Of a stretch of DNA of 12,923 nucleotides, positions 1 to 6,795 are shown piece by piece. Under the pieces are notes generated by a model that did no database searches, was not told the origin of the DNA, and worked only from the letters and a program-made list of their open reading frames with translations. Every line of letters starts with the position of its first letter. Within the stretch, counting starts at the first letter, position 1. The DNA is from Clostridiales bacterium (lineage in GTDB: Bacteria > Bacillota > Clostridia > Oscillospirales > Ruminococcaceae): the NCBI GenBank assembly GCA_029007575.1, contig JAQXIB010000272.1, positions 1 to 12,923 on the forward strand. The letters are read 5' to 3'. The position numbers and the translations under genes were made by a program.

Positions 1-644
1 GCACCCATATTCGTGATGGTGGCACGCTCGGGGACAGTCAGGGATTTGACTCCCTCTCCACCGTATTCAATAATTTTGCCGACGCCGCCTTTGACGGTTA
101 AAATACGCAGCACTTCCAGAATAACATCTTTGGCGGATATCCAAGGGGAAAGCTTGCCGGAAAGGTTGATTCGGACCATTTTAGGCATGGTGATGTAGTA
201 AGCACCGCCGCCCATCGCAACAGCTACGTCCAGACCGCCTGCACCGCAAGCCAGCATACCGATACCGCCGGCAGTAGGAGTATGGCTGTCAGAACCTATT
301 AGAGTTTTGCCGGGAATAGCAAAGCGTTCCAGATGAACCTGATGACAGATACCGTTACCGGGGCGAGAAAAATAAATGCCGTGTTTTTTTGCTACGGACC
401 CGATAAATTTATGGTCATCCGCATTTTCAAAACCCGACTGTAACGTGTTATGGTCAATATAAGCGACGCTGCGCTCTGTTTTTACGCGATCCACGCCCAT
501 CGCTTCAAATTCCAGATATGCCATTGTGCCAGTAGCATCCTGTGTCAGCGTCTGATCAATTCTGATGCCGATCTCAGAGCCTTTGATCGGCTCGCCGTCT
601 ACAATGTGATTTCTTAATATTTTTTCTGCAATCGTAAAACCCAT
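1..644 (-). CDS. acn: Aconitate hydratase, N-terminal part (runs off the left edge)
   Basis: The visible 214 residues begin MGFTIAEKILRNHIVDGEPI and contain the aconitase-superfamily signatures IDQTLTQDATG (about residues 29-39), DHNTLQ (64-69), a GICHQVHLERF stretch and GSDSHTPTAGGIGMLACGAGG (about 117-137). Family members convert citrate to isocitrate through cis-aconitate, using a 4Fe-4S cluster, in the cytoplasm. The cluster cysteines and the C-terminal swivel domain lie beyond the window. The ATG at 644-642 is preceded by AAAGGAGA at 658-651, six bases away, so the start is secure. The wording resembles the single-chain aconitase of clostridia and Bacteroidetes more than LeuC. LeuC or homoaconitase remains possible, because the substrate-specific C-terminus is not visible. 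The gene has its own near-consensus promoter at 737-709. Confidence 0.88.
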   Translation of the reverse strand, partial: MGFTIAEKILRNHIVDGEPIKGSEIGIRIDQTLTQDATGTMAYLEFEAMGVDRVKTERSVAYIDHNTLQSGFENADDHKFIGSVAKKHGIYFSRPGNGICHQVHLERFAIPGKTLIGSDSHTPTAGGIGMLACGAGGLDVAVAMGGGAYYITMPKMVRINLSGKLSPWISAKDVILEVLRILTVKGGVGKIIEYGGEGVKSLTVPERATITNMG

Positions 645-708
645 TTTCGTTCTCCTTTATTTAAAATCATAATAGCCATTGAATGAAACAGCATAAACAT
701 AATATATA

Positions 709-737
709 ATTGTAAAATATTTCGTGTGGAATGTCAA
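709..737 (-). promoter_or_regulatory. SigA-type promoter of the aconitase gene
   Basis: Read on the minus strand: TTGACA (737-732), 17-base spacer, TACAAT (714-709). This is 6/6 and 5/6 of the vegetative consensus with ideal spacing. The predicted start near 702 gives a leader of about 58 bases ending in a strong ribosome binding site. The CCACACGAA inside the spacer is partly repeated, in inverted orientation, at 829-837. Confidence 0.75.
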
Positions 738-817
738 TCGGCAGAATCACCGATATTCCCGCGCTGAGGGGAAATAAAAGTAAAATTTCATGAAAAAGAA
801 AACGGTACTTTTTCAGA

Positions 818-845
818 TTGACAGATACACCACGAATTTTATGGT
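818..845 (+). promoter_or_regulatory. Possible forward promoter mirrored to the aconitase promoter
   Basis: TTGACA at 818-823, 16-base spacer, TATGGT at 840-845. The -35 is perfect and the -10 matches 4/6. It would make a leader of about 150 bases before the SGNH hydrolase gene. Alternatively TATAAT at 920-925, which has only a weak -35, could be the working -10. Which is used cannot be told from sequence. Confidence 0.35.
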
Positions 846-1001
846 CATTATATCAATAAATTGTCGGGAATCCGTAAAATTCTTAATATTTTATATATGG
901 TATTTTTTTTTAAAAGTTGTATAATATCTATAGATATATTCATTTTTAAAATCCGGCTTTTCCAAGATCGGTGATTTATAAAATAAGGGATTGATTTTAT
1001 C

Positions 1002-1802
1002 TTGTCAAAGCAGAAAACAAAGTCCAAAAAACAAACCAGAGCTTTTTTACCGACTTTTTTCATTACGCTGTTTGCCTTGTCGGCATTGGGCGGCTTATAT
1101 TTTATCATTCAGGGGGACAACCTAATATCCGACGTTTTTCCTTTTGCCAACTGGGGAAATAATCAAAATGTTTCCAGCAAAACACCGCAGCAAAACGGCT
1201 ACGGTCTTGTGGTGGAAAGCGATGCGGTTGAAAATGATTATTTTGATGATGCGGCTTTTGTGGGAGATTCACTGACCGTCGGAATGAAGCTGACCGATTA
1301 CGTGAATAAAAATAATTTGTTTGGTATTGTCGGTGTCGGTATCAAAGCCATTAAGACGGAGAAGGACACCTTTAACGGCAAGGAAACCACTGCATTAAAG
1401 GCTGCCGGAAGCATGAAACCGAAAAAGATTTATATCATGCTCGGCACCAACTCTATCGGTTATACTTCGACCGCAACCATGATCGAGCAATATGCCGAGG
1501 TGATCGACCTACTAAAAAAAAGCAACCCCAATGCGACGTTTTACATCCAGTCGATCCCGCCGATGACGAAATCTTATATTAATTCCAACCCTCGGTTTAA
1601 GCCAAAGCAATTTGCGGAATTTAATGAGGAACTGGAGGCGTTGGCTACAGCAAAGGAATGTTATTTTCTGGATACATATTCTTTGTTTGTAACAGAAAGC
1701 GGATATCTGCCGAGAGATTTGTCAACAGACGGACTGCATCTGAATCAGGATGCGTATGATATTATGTTTGAGTATATTAAGACACATACGGTGCAAAATT
1801 AA
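1002..1802 (+). CDS. Membrane-anchored SGNH/GDSL-family hydrolase
   Basis: 266 residues. A lysine-rich N-terminus is followed by one membrane segment (about 15-37), so the catalytic domain should face the outside. The SGNH blocks are all visible: FVGDSLTVG (Ser90 nucleophile), a GVG glycine (near 113), LGTNS (Asn150) and TDGLHLN (Asp243 and His246). Known members are esterases, lipases or O-acyl hydrolases, several acting on cell-wall polymers or exopolysaccharide; the substrate here is unknown. The start is TTG at 1002, because a stop at 984-986 closes the frame upstream and AAGGGA (985-990) lies 11 bases away, a slightly long spacing. First gene of a five-gene co-directional block ending at 5443; 41 bases separate it from the next ATG. 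Confidence 0.85.
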   Translation: MSKQKTKSKKQTRAFLPTFFITLFALSALGGLYFIIQGDNLISDVFPFANWGNNQNVSSKTPQQNGYGLVVESDAVENDYFDDAAFVGDSLTVGMKLTDYVNKNNLFGIVGVGIKAIKTEKDTFNGKETTALKAAGSMKPKKIYIMLGTNSIGYTSTATMIEQYAEVIDLLKKSNPNATFYIQSIPPMTKSYINSNPRFKPKQFAEFNEELEALATAKECYFLDTYSLFVTESGYLPRDLSTDGLHLNQDAYDIMFEYIKTHTVQN

Positions 1803-1843
1803 ACAGAGTGCAGCATTTTGCTGCGGAAAAACAGGGGGTATCT

Positions 1844-2200
1844 ATGTTAGTTGAATGTATTTCGATCGTGATGATTATTCTTCTGATGGCGGTGGTGTTT
1901 TTGCGCGCGCACCGAAAGGATTATGCCGTTACAACGTTGCCGCTGCTGATCTTGCCGTTGCTGCATATATTTTCGCTCTGGGCGGCAAAGCCGATTGCCG
2001 GGATATTTCCGTTAGAACCGGCCGGTGTGACGGTGGCGATTGATGCAACCGCATTGATTATCTCCTGTACAGCGCTTGGATTTTTTTCTCATCGTATTGT
2101 TGCAAAAAAGCCGAGAATGGTCTATTTGCTTTTCTGCGGTACTTTTGTTACGATCCTAACTTGGGTATTAATCAGCAATACGTTGGTACCGATACAATAA
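1844..2200 (+). CDS. Small multi-span membrane protein of unknown function
   Basis: 118 residues and almost wholly hydrophobic. Segments at about 4-20, 28-48, 57-79 and 90-112 suggest three or four membrane spans with a short basic loop (RAHRKD) after the first. I do not recognise the family. ATG 1844 is chosen because AGGGGG (1833-1838) sits five bases upstream; an in-frame GTG at 1808 would add 12 hydrophilic residues without a good ribosome binding site. Its place between a membrane-anchored hydrolase and a larger membrane-anchored unknown suggests a shared envelope role, which is inference. Confidence 0.7.
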   Translation: MLVECISIVMIILLMAVVFLRAHRKDYAVTTLPLLILPLLHIFSLWAAKPIAGIFPLEPAGVTVAIDATALIISCTALGFFSHRIVAKKPRMVYLLFCGTFVTILTWVLISNTLVPIQ

Positions 2201-2234
2201 ATAGATGAAGGAGCAGCATTTTCAAAAAATGCCG

Positions 2235-2249
2235 GAAATGAAATGAAAT
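2235..2249 (+). repeat. Pentanucleotide repeat GAAAT x3 at the start codon
   Basis: Three exact GAAAT units run into the start codon of the 551-residue protein. Each unit supplies an ATG (2238, 2243, 2248), and each ATG is in a different frame. Only the last opens the long gene. Copy-number change would alter the distance to the upstream AAGGAG without breaking the reading frame. Confidence 0.6.
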
Positions 2250-3903
2250 GAAAAAGAAAATATTCGCTTATATCATTGTGACTTTGTTGGCTGGATTATA
2301 TCTGTTTGTTGAAGTGCCGAACTTAAATCCGCTTTATCCGGACGGAGCTATGTTTTGGTGCTTCCTGCTGACTGTATATATTCTGATTTCCCAAATCGGG
2401 AAGTTTCAGTTCCGTTTTGATTTTAATCAATTATCCGGTACCCATCAATCTCCTTTTTCGGTTTCCAAACGGGGTACTTTGAGCAAGGCGCCGTTTATTG
2501 CGGTGGGAATATTATGGGTAGCGTTGATTGCGGTGCATTTGTTTTCCACGCCGTTATTTCATGTGAAGGCGTATCGGGAACAGCTTTCCGAACCGCAAAT
2601 CAAAGCGTTTGATACCGATATGCAGCCGATTGACACCAGTCAGATTCCGATCGTGGACAAGGAGCTTGCGGCAAAGCTGGCAGATAAAAAGCTAGGGGAA
2701 AAGCCGGCGCTCGGCAGTCAGGTGGATTTAGGGGAGCCGACCATACAACAGGTGAATGATAAGTTGGTGTGGATTGTACCGCTGCACCATTCCGGATTCT
2801 TTAAATGGCTTTCCAACATGGAGGGTACACCGGGTTACATCGTTGTGTCGGCAACCGATATGCAGGACGTTACTTATGTGGATTCTCCCAAGGTGAAAAT
2901 CCACCCGAATGCTTTTTTGATGGACAAGCTGGTTCGCCGTGTGCGCTTGGGCGACGGATTGTTTACCGGCATTACCGATTATTCTTTTGAGATTGACGAA
3001 GACGGGCAGCCATATTATGTGGTGACCACTTACCGCTATTTGCGCGGCTTTGCGCTGCCGGAGGCAACCGGCGTTATTTTGGTGAACGCCACTACCGGCA
3101 GCACCGAAAAATATGCCATCGATCAGGTGCCGGAATGGGTGGATCGGATACAGCCGGAAGATTTTGTGATGGAACAGATCAACAACAAAGGAAAATATAT
3201 TCACGGATTATTTAATTTTTCCAATTTTGAAAAATTCCAAGCATCCGATCATGATATCATTATTTATAATAACGGAGATTGCTATTTATTTACCGGTATC
3301 ACCAGTGTCGGCTCCGATAACAGCATTATCGGGTTGATGTTGGTGGATTTAAGAACGAAGGAAGCAATCCAGTACAAGATGAGCGGCGCAACCGAAAGCG
3401 CAGCGATGAATTCGGCGGAAGGAAAGGTGCAGGACTTGGGTTACCGCGCGACCTATCCGATTTTGCTGAATGTGCAGTCGCAGCCCACATATTTTATGAC
3501 CCTCAAAGACGGCGAGGGACTGGTTAAGCAATATGCCTATGTGTCGGTGAAAAGCTATGATTTGGTCGGAGTCGGCACTACGGTAGCGGAGGCAAAACGA
3601 AATTATGAGTCTGTGATCGGTTCGCTGTCCGATAGTCAGATCGAGAGCGATAAAACAGTGACGGCGACCGGTAAAATCGTGCGGATTGCCGGTGAATTTG
3701 ACGGCAGTCAGATGCAGTACAGCATGATTCTGGACACGCAACCGAATTTGATTTTTAAAATCGGCGCGGATAAGAGCGCGGAACTGGCGTTGACCAAAGA
3801 AGGAGATACCGTTACCTTGACTTACATTGAGCAGGAAAGCGGTGTTGTGAAGGCAAATAGTTTTGATAACACCGAATTTACGCAAAGCAAAACAGCGTCA
3901 TGA
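2248..3903 (+). CDS. 551-residue membrane-anchored protein of unknown function
   Basis: Three predicted membrane segments (about 5-21, 35-52, 82-101) are followed by a soluble domain of about 450 residues. The soluble part alternates beta-rich stretches with conserved-looking phrases, such as LVWIVPLHHSGFFKWL, GYIVVSATDMQDVTYV and YYVVTTYRYLRGF. That resembles tandem PepSY-like or beta-sandwich modules in general character, but I cannot assign a named family. Topology suggests an exported domain on a membrane anchor. No in-frame start lies upstream: TGA at 2239-2241 closes the frame. The best Shine-Dalgarno (AAGGAG, 2208-2213) is 34 bases away, so initiation may use the weak GGA at 2234-2236 or coupling through a mini-ORF (see findings). 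Confidence 0.75.
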   Translation: MKKKIFAYIIVTLLAGLYLFVEVPNLNPLYPDGAMFWCFLLTVYILISQIGKFQFRFDFNQLSGTHQSPFSVSKRGTLSKAPFIAVGILWVALIAVHLFSTPLFHVKAYREQLSEPQIKAFDTDMQPIDTSQIPIVDKELAAKLADKKLGEKPALGSQVDLGEPTIQQVNDKLVWIVPLHHSGFFKWLSNMEGTPGYIVVSATDMQDVTYVDSPKVKIHPNAFLMDKLVRRVRLGDGLFTGITDYSFEIDEDGQPYYVVTTYRYLRGFALPEATGVILVNATTGSTEKYAIDQVPEWVDRIQPEDFVMEQINNKGKYIHGLFNFSNFEKFQASDHDIIIYNNGDCYLFTGITSVGSDNSIIGLMLVDLRTKEAIQYKMSGATESAAMNSAEGKVQDLGYRATYPILLNVQSQPTYFMTLKDGEGLVKQYAYVSVKSYDLVGVGTTVAEAKRNYESVIGSLSDSQIESDKTVTATGKIVRIAGEFDGSQMQYSMILDTQPNLIFKIGADKSAELALTKEGDTVTLTYIEQESGVVKANSFDNTEFTQSKTAS

Positions 3904-3930
3904 TTAACGAATAACAGGGCGGTGTGCAGA

Positions 3931-4641
3931 ATGAAGAAGCAAACGACCCGTAACGTAAAAATAATCATACCGGCAATTATCGTTCTTATAATTGCCGGTA
4001 TTGCTTATATGCTGCTGACTCATTTCCGGTTGATACCGAAAACGAGTTATACGGCGGAGGATTTCGGCATTGCAACGGTAAAAAGTACGGTGGACTATAA
4101 TCATAACGGAACGGATGATTATACCGATATCCTTTTGGGTGCCAGAAAAGACGCACAAAACAAACCGAAATATGACGGCAAGTATTGGGCAGGAGGATAT
4201 CCGCCCGATGATATCGGTGTCTGTACCGATGTGGTATGGCGCGCTTTTAAAAATGCGGGGTATTCCCTGAAAGATATGGTAGACAATGACATCAAGGCAC
4301 ACATCGAAGATTATCCGCGGGTAGGGGGCAAGCGGGATTCCAATATTGATTTTCGCCGCGTGCCCAATTTAAAAGTGTTTTTTACAAAATACGGTATTTC
4401 TTTGACTCTCGATCCGACCGAGATCGATCAGTGGCAGCCGGGAGATATTGTCACTTATGGAAGTACCCATATTGCCATTGTTTCGGACAAGCGAAACAAG
4501 GACGGAATCCCGTTTATTATCCATAACAGCGGTCAACCGCTGCGGGAGGAGGATGCCTTGATATTGAACACCGAAATCAGCGGGCATTTTCGTTTTGACA
4601 CAAGTAAATTGGACGAGTCCATGTTGATACCGTTTGAATAA
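3931..4641 (+). CDS. DUF1287 family protein with N-terminal membrane anchor and EF-hand-like loop
   Basis: 236 residues from ATG 3931; an in-frame GTG at 3922 is the alternative start. One membrane segment (about 9-30) is followed by an exported domain. The DUF1287 hallmarks are GVCTDVVWRAF (Cys98), NIDFRRVPNLKVFF, WQPGDIVTYG, THIAIVSD (His160) and IIHNSG (His178). The Cys and two His are arranged as in NlpC/P60-like cysteine peptidase folds, so a cell-wall or amidase-type activity is plausible but unproven. Residues 55-66 (DYNHNGTDDYTD) match a calcium-binding EF-hand loop, an addition I do not associate with typical DUF1287 proteins. It follows the previous gene by 27 bases. A 14-bp perfect hairpin lies inside the membrane-segment codons. 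Confidence 0.85.
   Translation: MKKQTTRNVKIIIPAIIVLIIAGIAYMLLTHFRLIPKTSYTAEDFGIATVKSTVDYNHNGTDDYTDILLGARKDAQNKPKYDGKYWAGGYPPDDIGVCTDVVWRAFKNAGYSLKDMVDNDIKAHIEDYPRVGGKRDSNIDFRRVPNLKVFFTKYGISLTLDPTEIDQWQPGDIVTYGSTHIAIVSDKRNKDGIPFIIHNSGQPLREEDALILNTEISGHFRFDTSKLDESMLIPFE
3967..4001 (+). repeat. Perfect 14-bp inverted repeat inside the DUF1287 gene
   Basis: Arms ATACCGGCAATTAT (3967-3980) and its exact complement (3988-4001) enclose a 7-base loop, CGTTCTT. The hairpin starts 37 bases after the ATG, within the codons of the membrane segment. No T-run follows, so it is not a standard terminator. Confidence 0.75.
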
Positions 4642-4741
4642 GGCAGACAAGACAACATGGTCTTCCGAAACAAAAAGCGTTTGACTGCATATAAATATAT
4701 TGGGAGTGAGCGCAGAAAAACGTTTTGGGAGCGTGAAGAGC

Positions 4742-5443
4742 ATGTATTATCGGGCAACTGCCAAAGAACGGAAGAGAAAAATCAACGCGATCCGTATATT
4801 GTTGTTAGGTTTGACACTGCTCTGTATCTTATTTGCGACCGATCGAAAAATGCGTCCGATCATTAAGAACAATGCGGCGATTCAAGCGAAGATCATTGCG
4901 ACCAAAGCATTAAATCAGGCGATTACCGAGCAGTTGAAGAACGCGGATTATACATACGATACGATGGTGAAACTGGGCAAGGATAATGACGGACAGATTA
5001 TCTCCATGGAAACCAATACGGCGGCCATCAATCAAATACAGGCTGAGCTGACCGCAAATACGATGCAGCAGTTGGAAGTGCTGGAAGATACGGCCTATTA
5101 CATTCATTTCGGCACGCTGTTGCATTCGGAATATTTTGCCGGCAAAGGCATCGCACTGAAGTTTCATTTGCAGCCGGCAGGGTATGTTACAACTAAAATA
5201 CTCAGCAGCTTCACCGAGGCGGGAATCAATCAGACGCGGCACGAGATCACGTTTCGGATTACGGTACCGATATCGGTGGCTACGACCGGATATCATGCCA
5301 GTACCGATGTCGGGATTGATTTTGCGCTGGCCGACACGTTGATCGTGGGAGATGTGCCGCAGTATTATACCAATGTTATTACGGAAGACAAGAACTTGGT
5401 TAACGAACTCAACGACTATAAAGCGGAAACGCCAAAGAAATGA
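4742..5443 (+). CDS. yunB: Sporulation protein YunB
   Basis: 233 residues with a basic N-terminus, one membrane segment (about 16-33) and a soluble remainder. The signatures of the YunB family are the early MRPIIKNNAAIQAKIIATKALNQAI helix, the central glycine-rich stretch before the conserved beta region, ITFRITVPISVATTGYHAST and the closing IVGDVPQYYTN motif. In Bacillus subtilis yunB is expressed in the mother cell during sporulation and is needed for normal spore formation; its biochemistry is unknown. ATG 4742 has GGGAG (4727-4731) 10 bases upstream. Upstream in-frame TTG 4700, GTG 4706 and GTG 4733 have no suitable site. The gene is last in the five-gene block and ends just before a hairpin. 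Confidence 0.88.
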   Translation: MYYRATAKERKRKINAIRILLLGLTLLCILFATDRKMRPIIKNNAAIQAKIIATKALNQAITEQLKNADYTYDTMVKLGKDNDGQIISMETNTAAINQIQAELTANTMQQLEVLEDTAYYIHFGTLLHSEYFAGKGIALKFHLQPAGYVTTKILSSFTEAGINQTRHEITFRITVPISVATTGYHASTDVGIDFALADTLIVGDVPQYYTNVITEDKNLVNELNDYKAETPKK

Positions 5444-5446
5444 TGA

Positions 5447-5486
5447 AATCCGCCTGCGCAAGCAATTGTGTTTGCACAGGCGGATT
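5447..5486. terminator. Probable bidirectional terminator between yunB and degV
   Basis: The hairpin has arms AATCCGCCTGCGCAA (5447-5461) and TTGCACAGGCGGATT (5472-5486), pairing at 14 of 15 positions with one C-A mismatch and a 10-base loop. It starts 3 bases after the yunB stop and lies between convergent genes. The T-tracts on both sides are poor, so efficiency is uncertain. Confidence 0.65.
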
Positions 5487-5512
5487 CTATGATATCACGA
5501 CTGATATATTGG

Positions 5513-6388
5513 TTATTCTGTTCTGCTTTGCCCGAGGAAAAAGAGTGCGACGGTACCGGGGCCGGAATGCGCACCGATGACCGGACCGATATCATAGATC
5601 ATATATTTTTTGATCCCGCATTCTTTTTTGACTAAATCGGCAATATATTTTGCGTCTTCTTCGCAATCGCCGTGGCTGACAAAGAAAATCGGATTTTCCA
5701 TACCGGCAGATTTTGCCTTCATTTTTTCGACAAGCTGATTCAAAGATTGTTTTCTGCCGCGCACTTTGCCGATCGGAATCAGCTTTCCTTCTTCATTAAC
5801 ATGTAGTATCGGCTTGATTCCGAGCACCGAGCCTAATACCGCGGTTGTTTTGGATACCCTGCCGCCGCGATGCAGATGATGCAGATCGTCCACCGTGAAA
5901 TAATGGCATAGATTTTGTTTGATACTTTCCAGTTTTTCTGCCGTTTCTTCTATCGACATACCGCTGTTTTTGTATTGAACAGCGTAATACACATATAATC
6001 CCTCGCCCAGTGAAGCGCAAAGAGAATCGATGACAATGATTTTTTGCTTCGGGTATTTTTCGGTCATTTGCTCGGCAGCCAGTTTGGCACTGTTGCAACT
6101 GCCGCTTAATGCGGAAGAAAAAGCAATGTGCAGTACGTCCATGCCTTGTGATAAAATCTTTTCAAAATGCTGCTCACATTCTTCCGGAGAGATCAATGCT
6201 GTTTTCGGCATCGCTCCTTGTCGCACCAATTGATAAAATTCTTTGGCGCTTAATTCTTTTTCGCCTTTAGAAATATACTCTTCATTATTTATGGTAAAAC
6301 GCATCGGAATTACCGCAAGATCGTTCGCGGCGATAAAGTCTTCCGGTAAATCACAAGTGGCATCCGTGGAAATGATAAACTCAGCCAT
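5513..6388 (-). CDS. DegV family fatty-acid-binding protein (FakB-like)
   Basis: 291 residues, the usual DegV length. The family landmarks are STDATCDLP (7-15), KTALISPEE (62-70), IAFSSALSGSCNSA (88-101), LHRGGRVS (172-179), LGSVLGIKPIL (185-195) and IGAHSGPGTVALFFLG (271-286). DegV proteins hold a fatty acid in a buried tunnel; FakB members present it to the kinase FakA so that host-derived or recycled fatty acids can enter phospholipids. No fakA lies in the window, so whether this copy acts as a FakB is inferred. ATG at 6388-6386 is preceded by AAAGGA and a closer GGTGAT. A promoter lies at 6515-6487. Confidence 0.9.
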   Translation of the reverse strand: MAEFIISTDATCDLPEDFIAANDLAVIPMRFTINNEEYISKGEKELSAKEFYQLVRQGAMPKTALISPEECEQHFEKILSQGMDVLHIAFSSALSGSCNSAKLAAEQMTEKYPKQKIIVIDSLCASLGEGLYVYYAVQYKNSGMSIEETAEKLESIKQNLCHYFTVDDLHHLHRGGRVSKTTAVLGSVLGIKPILHVNEEGKLIPIGKVRGRKQSLNQLVEKMKAKSAGMENPIFFVSHGDCEEDAKYIADLVKKECGIKKYMIYDIGPVIGAHSGPGTVALFFLGQSRTE

Positions 6389-6486
6389 AACATCACCATT
6401 CCTTTTTGAATTTGTATTTTTTCTGTTATCTTCGGGGAAAAATCAATATGAGAATCAAATTTACGATTTTTTCTGATGATAATATT

Positions 6487-6515
6487 ATTATACAATATTT
6501 TTCAAAATATAGCAA
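6487..6515 (-). promoter_or_regulatory. Promoter of the degV-family gene
   Basis: Minus strand: TTGCTA (6515-6510), 17-base spacer, TATAAT (6492-6487). The -10 is perfect and the -35 matches 4/6. The predicted start near 6480 gives a leader of about 90 bases. An 18-bp palindrome lies just upstream at 6526-6543. Confidence 0.65.
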
Positions 6516-6525
6516 TCATGCTTAT

Positions 6526-6543
6526 TTTTAATCATGATTAAAA
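6526..6543. promoter_or_regulatory. 18-bp perfect palindrome between divergent promoters (candidate operator)
   Basis: TTTTAATCATGATTAAAA reads identically on both strands. It sits between the -35 boxes of the degV-family promoter (6510-6515) and the SRP RNA promoter (6559-6564). Part of it (AATCATG) also occurs at 6514-6520, 16 bases upstream. I cannot name the factor. Confidence 0.5.
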
Positions 6544-6558
6544 CCAAAATAAAACATC

Positions 6559-6587
6559 TTGATTTTTTGTTTCAATTATAGTATAAT
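6559..6587 (+). promoter_or_regulatory. Promoter of the SRP RNA (and possibly dnaX operon)
   Basis: TTGATT (6559-6564), 17-base spacer, TATAAT (6582-6587). Transcription would start near 6594, just ahead of the SRP RNA closing helix at 6603. The near-consensus quality fits a gene for an abundant stable RNA. Confidence 0.8.
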
Positions 6588-6602
6588 AACTCAAGTAAAC
6601 GT

Positions 6603-6745
6603 GCTTTGCAATTTGATATACGGGTATATAGGCCCTGTGCGACTGAATACCGTGAACCATGTCAGGCGGGGAACCGAGCAGCATTAAGCGGCTTTTTCGG
6701 TGTGCCGCAGGTAAACCTATATGCTCGTGTATGAGATTGCAAAGC
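6603..6745 (+). ncRNA. ffs: Signal recognition particle RNA, bacterial small type (4.5S-like)
   Basis: The SRP domain core is unmistakable: AACCATGTCAGG, a CGG-GGAA-CCG capped helix 8, then AGCAGCATTAAGC. The internal loop with AGCAGC on the 3' side is the Ffh M-domain binding site. The ends close in a long helix: GCTTTGCAA (6603-6611) pairs exactly with TTGCAAAGC (6737-6745), followed by an interrupted helix joining the TATACGGGTATATAGG region to CCTATATGCTCGTGTAT. TCTTTT follows directly, so the closing helix may double as terminator. The small size, without an Alu domain, differs from the long scRNA of Bacillus. The RNA works with Ffh and FtsY in co-translational membrane targeting. Location immediately before dnaX matches the order known in Bacillota. 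Confidence 0.93.
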
Positions 6746-6795
6746 TCTTTTACTCTGAAATACAAGCAGAATTTGCAGAGAAGAGGGTGATGGAT

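Larger units (their letters stand above)
645..1001. other. Divergent intergenic region between aconitase and the SGNH hydrolase gene
   Basis: I see no convincing gene in these 357 bases. An 86-residue minus-strand reading frame (848-1108) lacks a ribosome binding site and mostly shadows the next gene. The stretch holds the aconitase promoter (709-737), a mirrored TTGACA element (818-845), a small AU-rich hairpin (TGAAAAAG 791-798 with CTTTTTCA 808-815), a T-run at 902-911 and a TATAAT at 920-925. The 3' half is very AT-rich. No recognisable riboswitch was found by eye. Confidence 0.6.

Noticed and set aside
848..1108. 86-residue minus-strand frame upstream of the SGNH gene
   Set aside because: Half of it shadows the N-terminus of the SGNH hydrolase. 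The rest is AT-rich intergenic DNA rich in Ile, Lys and Asn by composition.
2728..3885. Long minus-strand frames of 158 and 178 residues inside the 551-residue gene
   Set aside because: They have no ribosome binding sites and are His/Arg/Phe-rich, as expected for the shadow of a real gene.
4700..4741. Earlier yunB start at TTG 4700, GTG 4706 or GTG 4733
   Set aside because: None has a suitably spaced Shine-Dalgarno. The GGGAG at 4727-4731 is correctly spaced only for ATG 4742.
6538..6765. 75-residue minus-strand frame
   Set aside because: It lies antisense across the SRP RNA and its promoter, has no ribosome binding site and shows no protein-like pattern.
6721..6795. N-terminal extension of dnaX from ATG 6721
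   Set aside because: It would start inside the SRP RNA, lacks a ribosome binding site, and adds residues absent from the standard DnaX opening.
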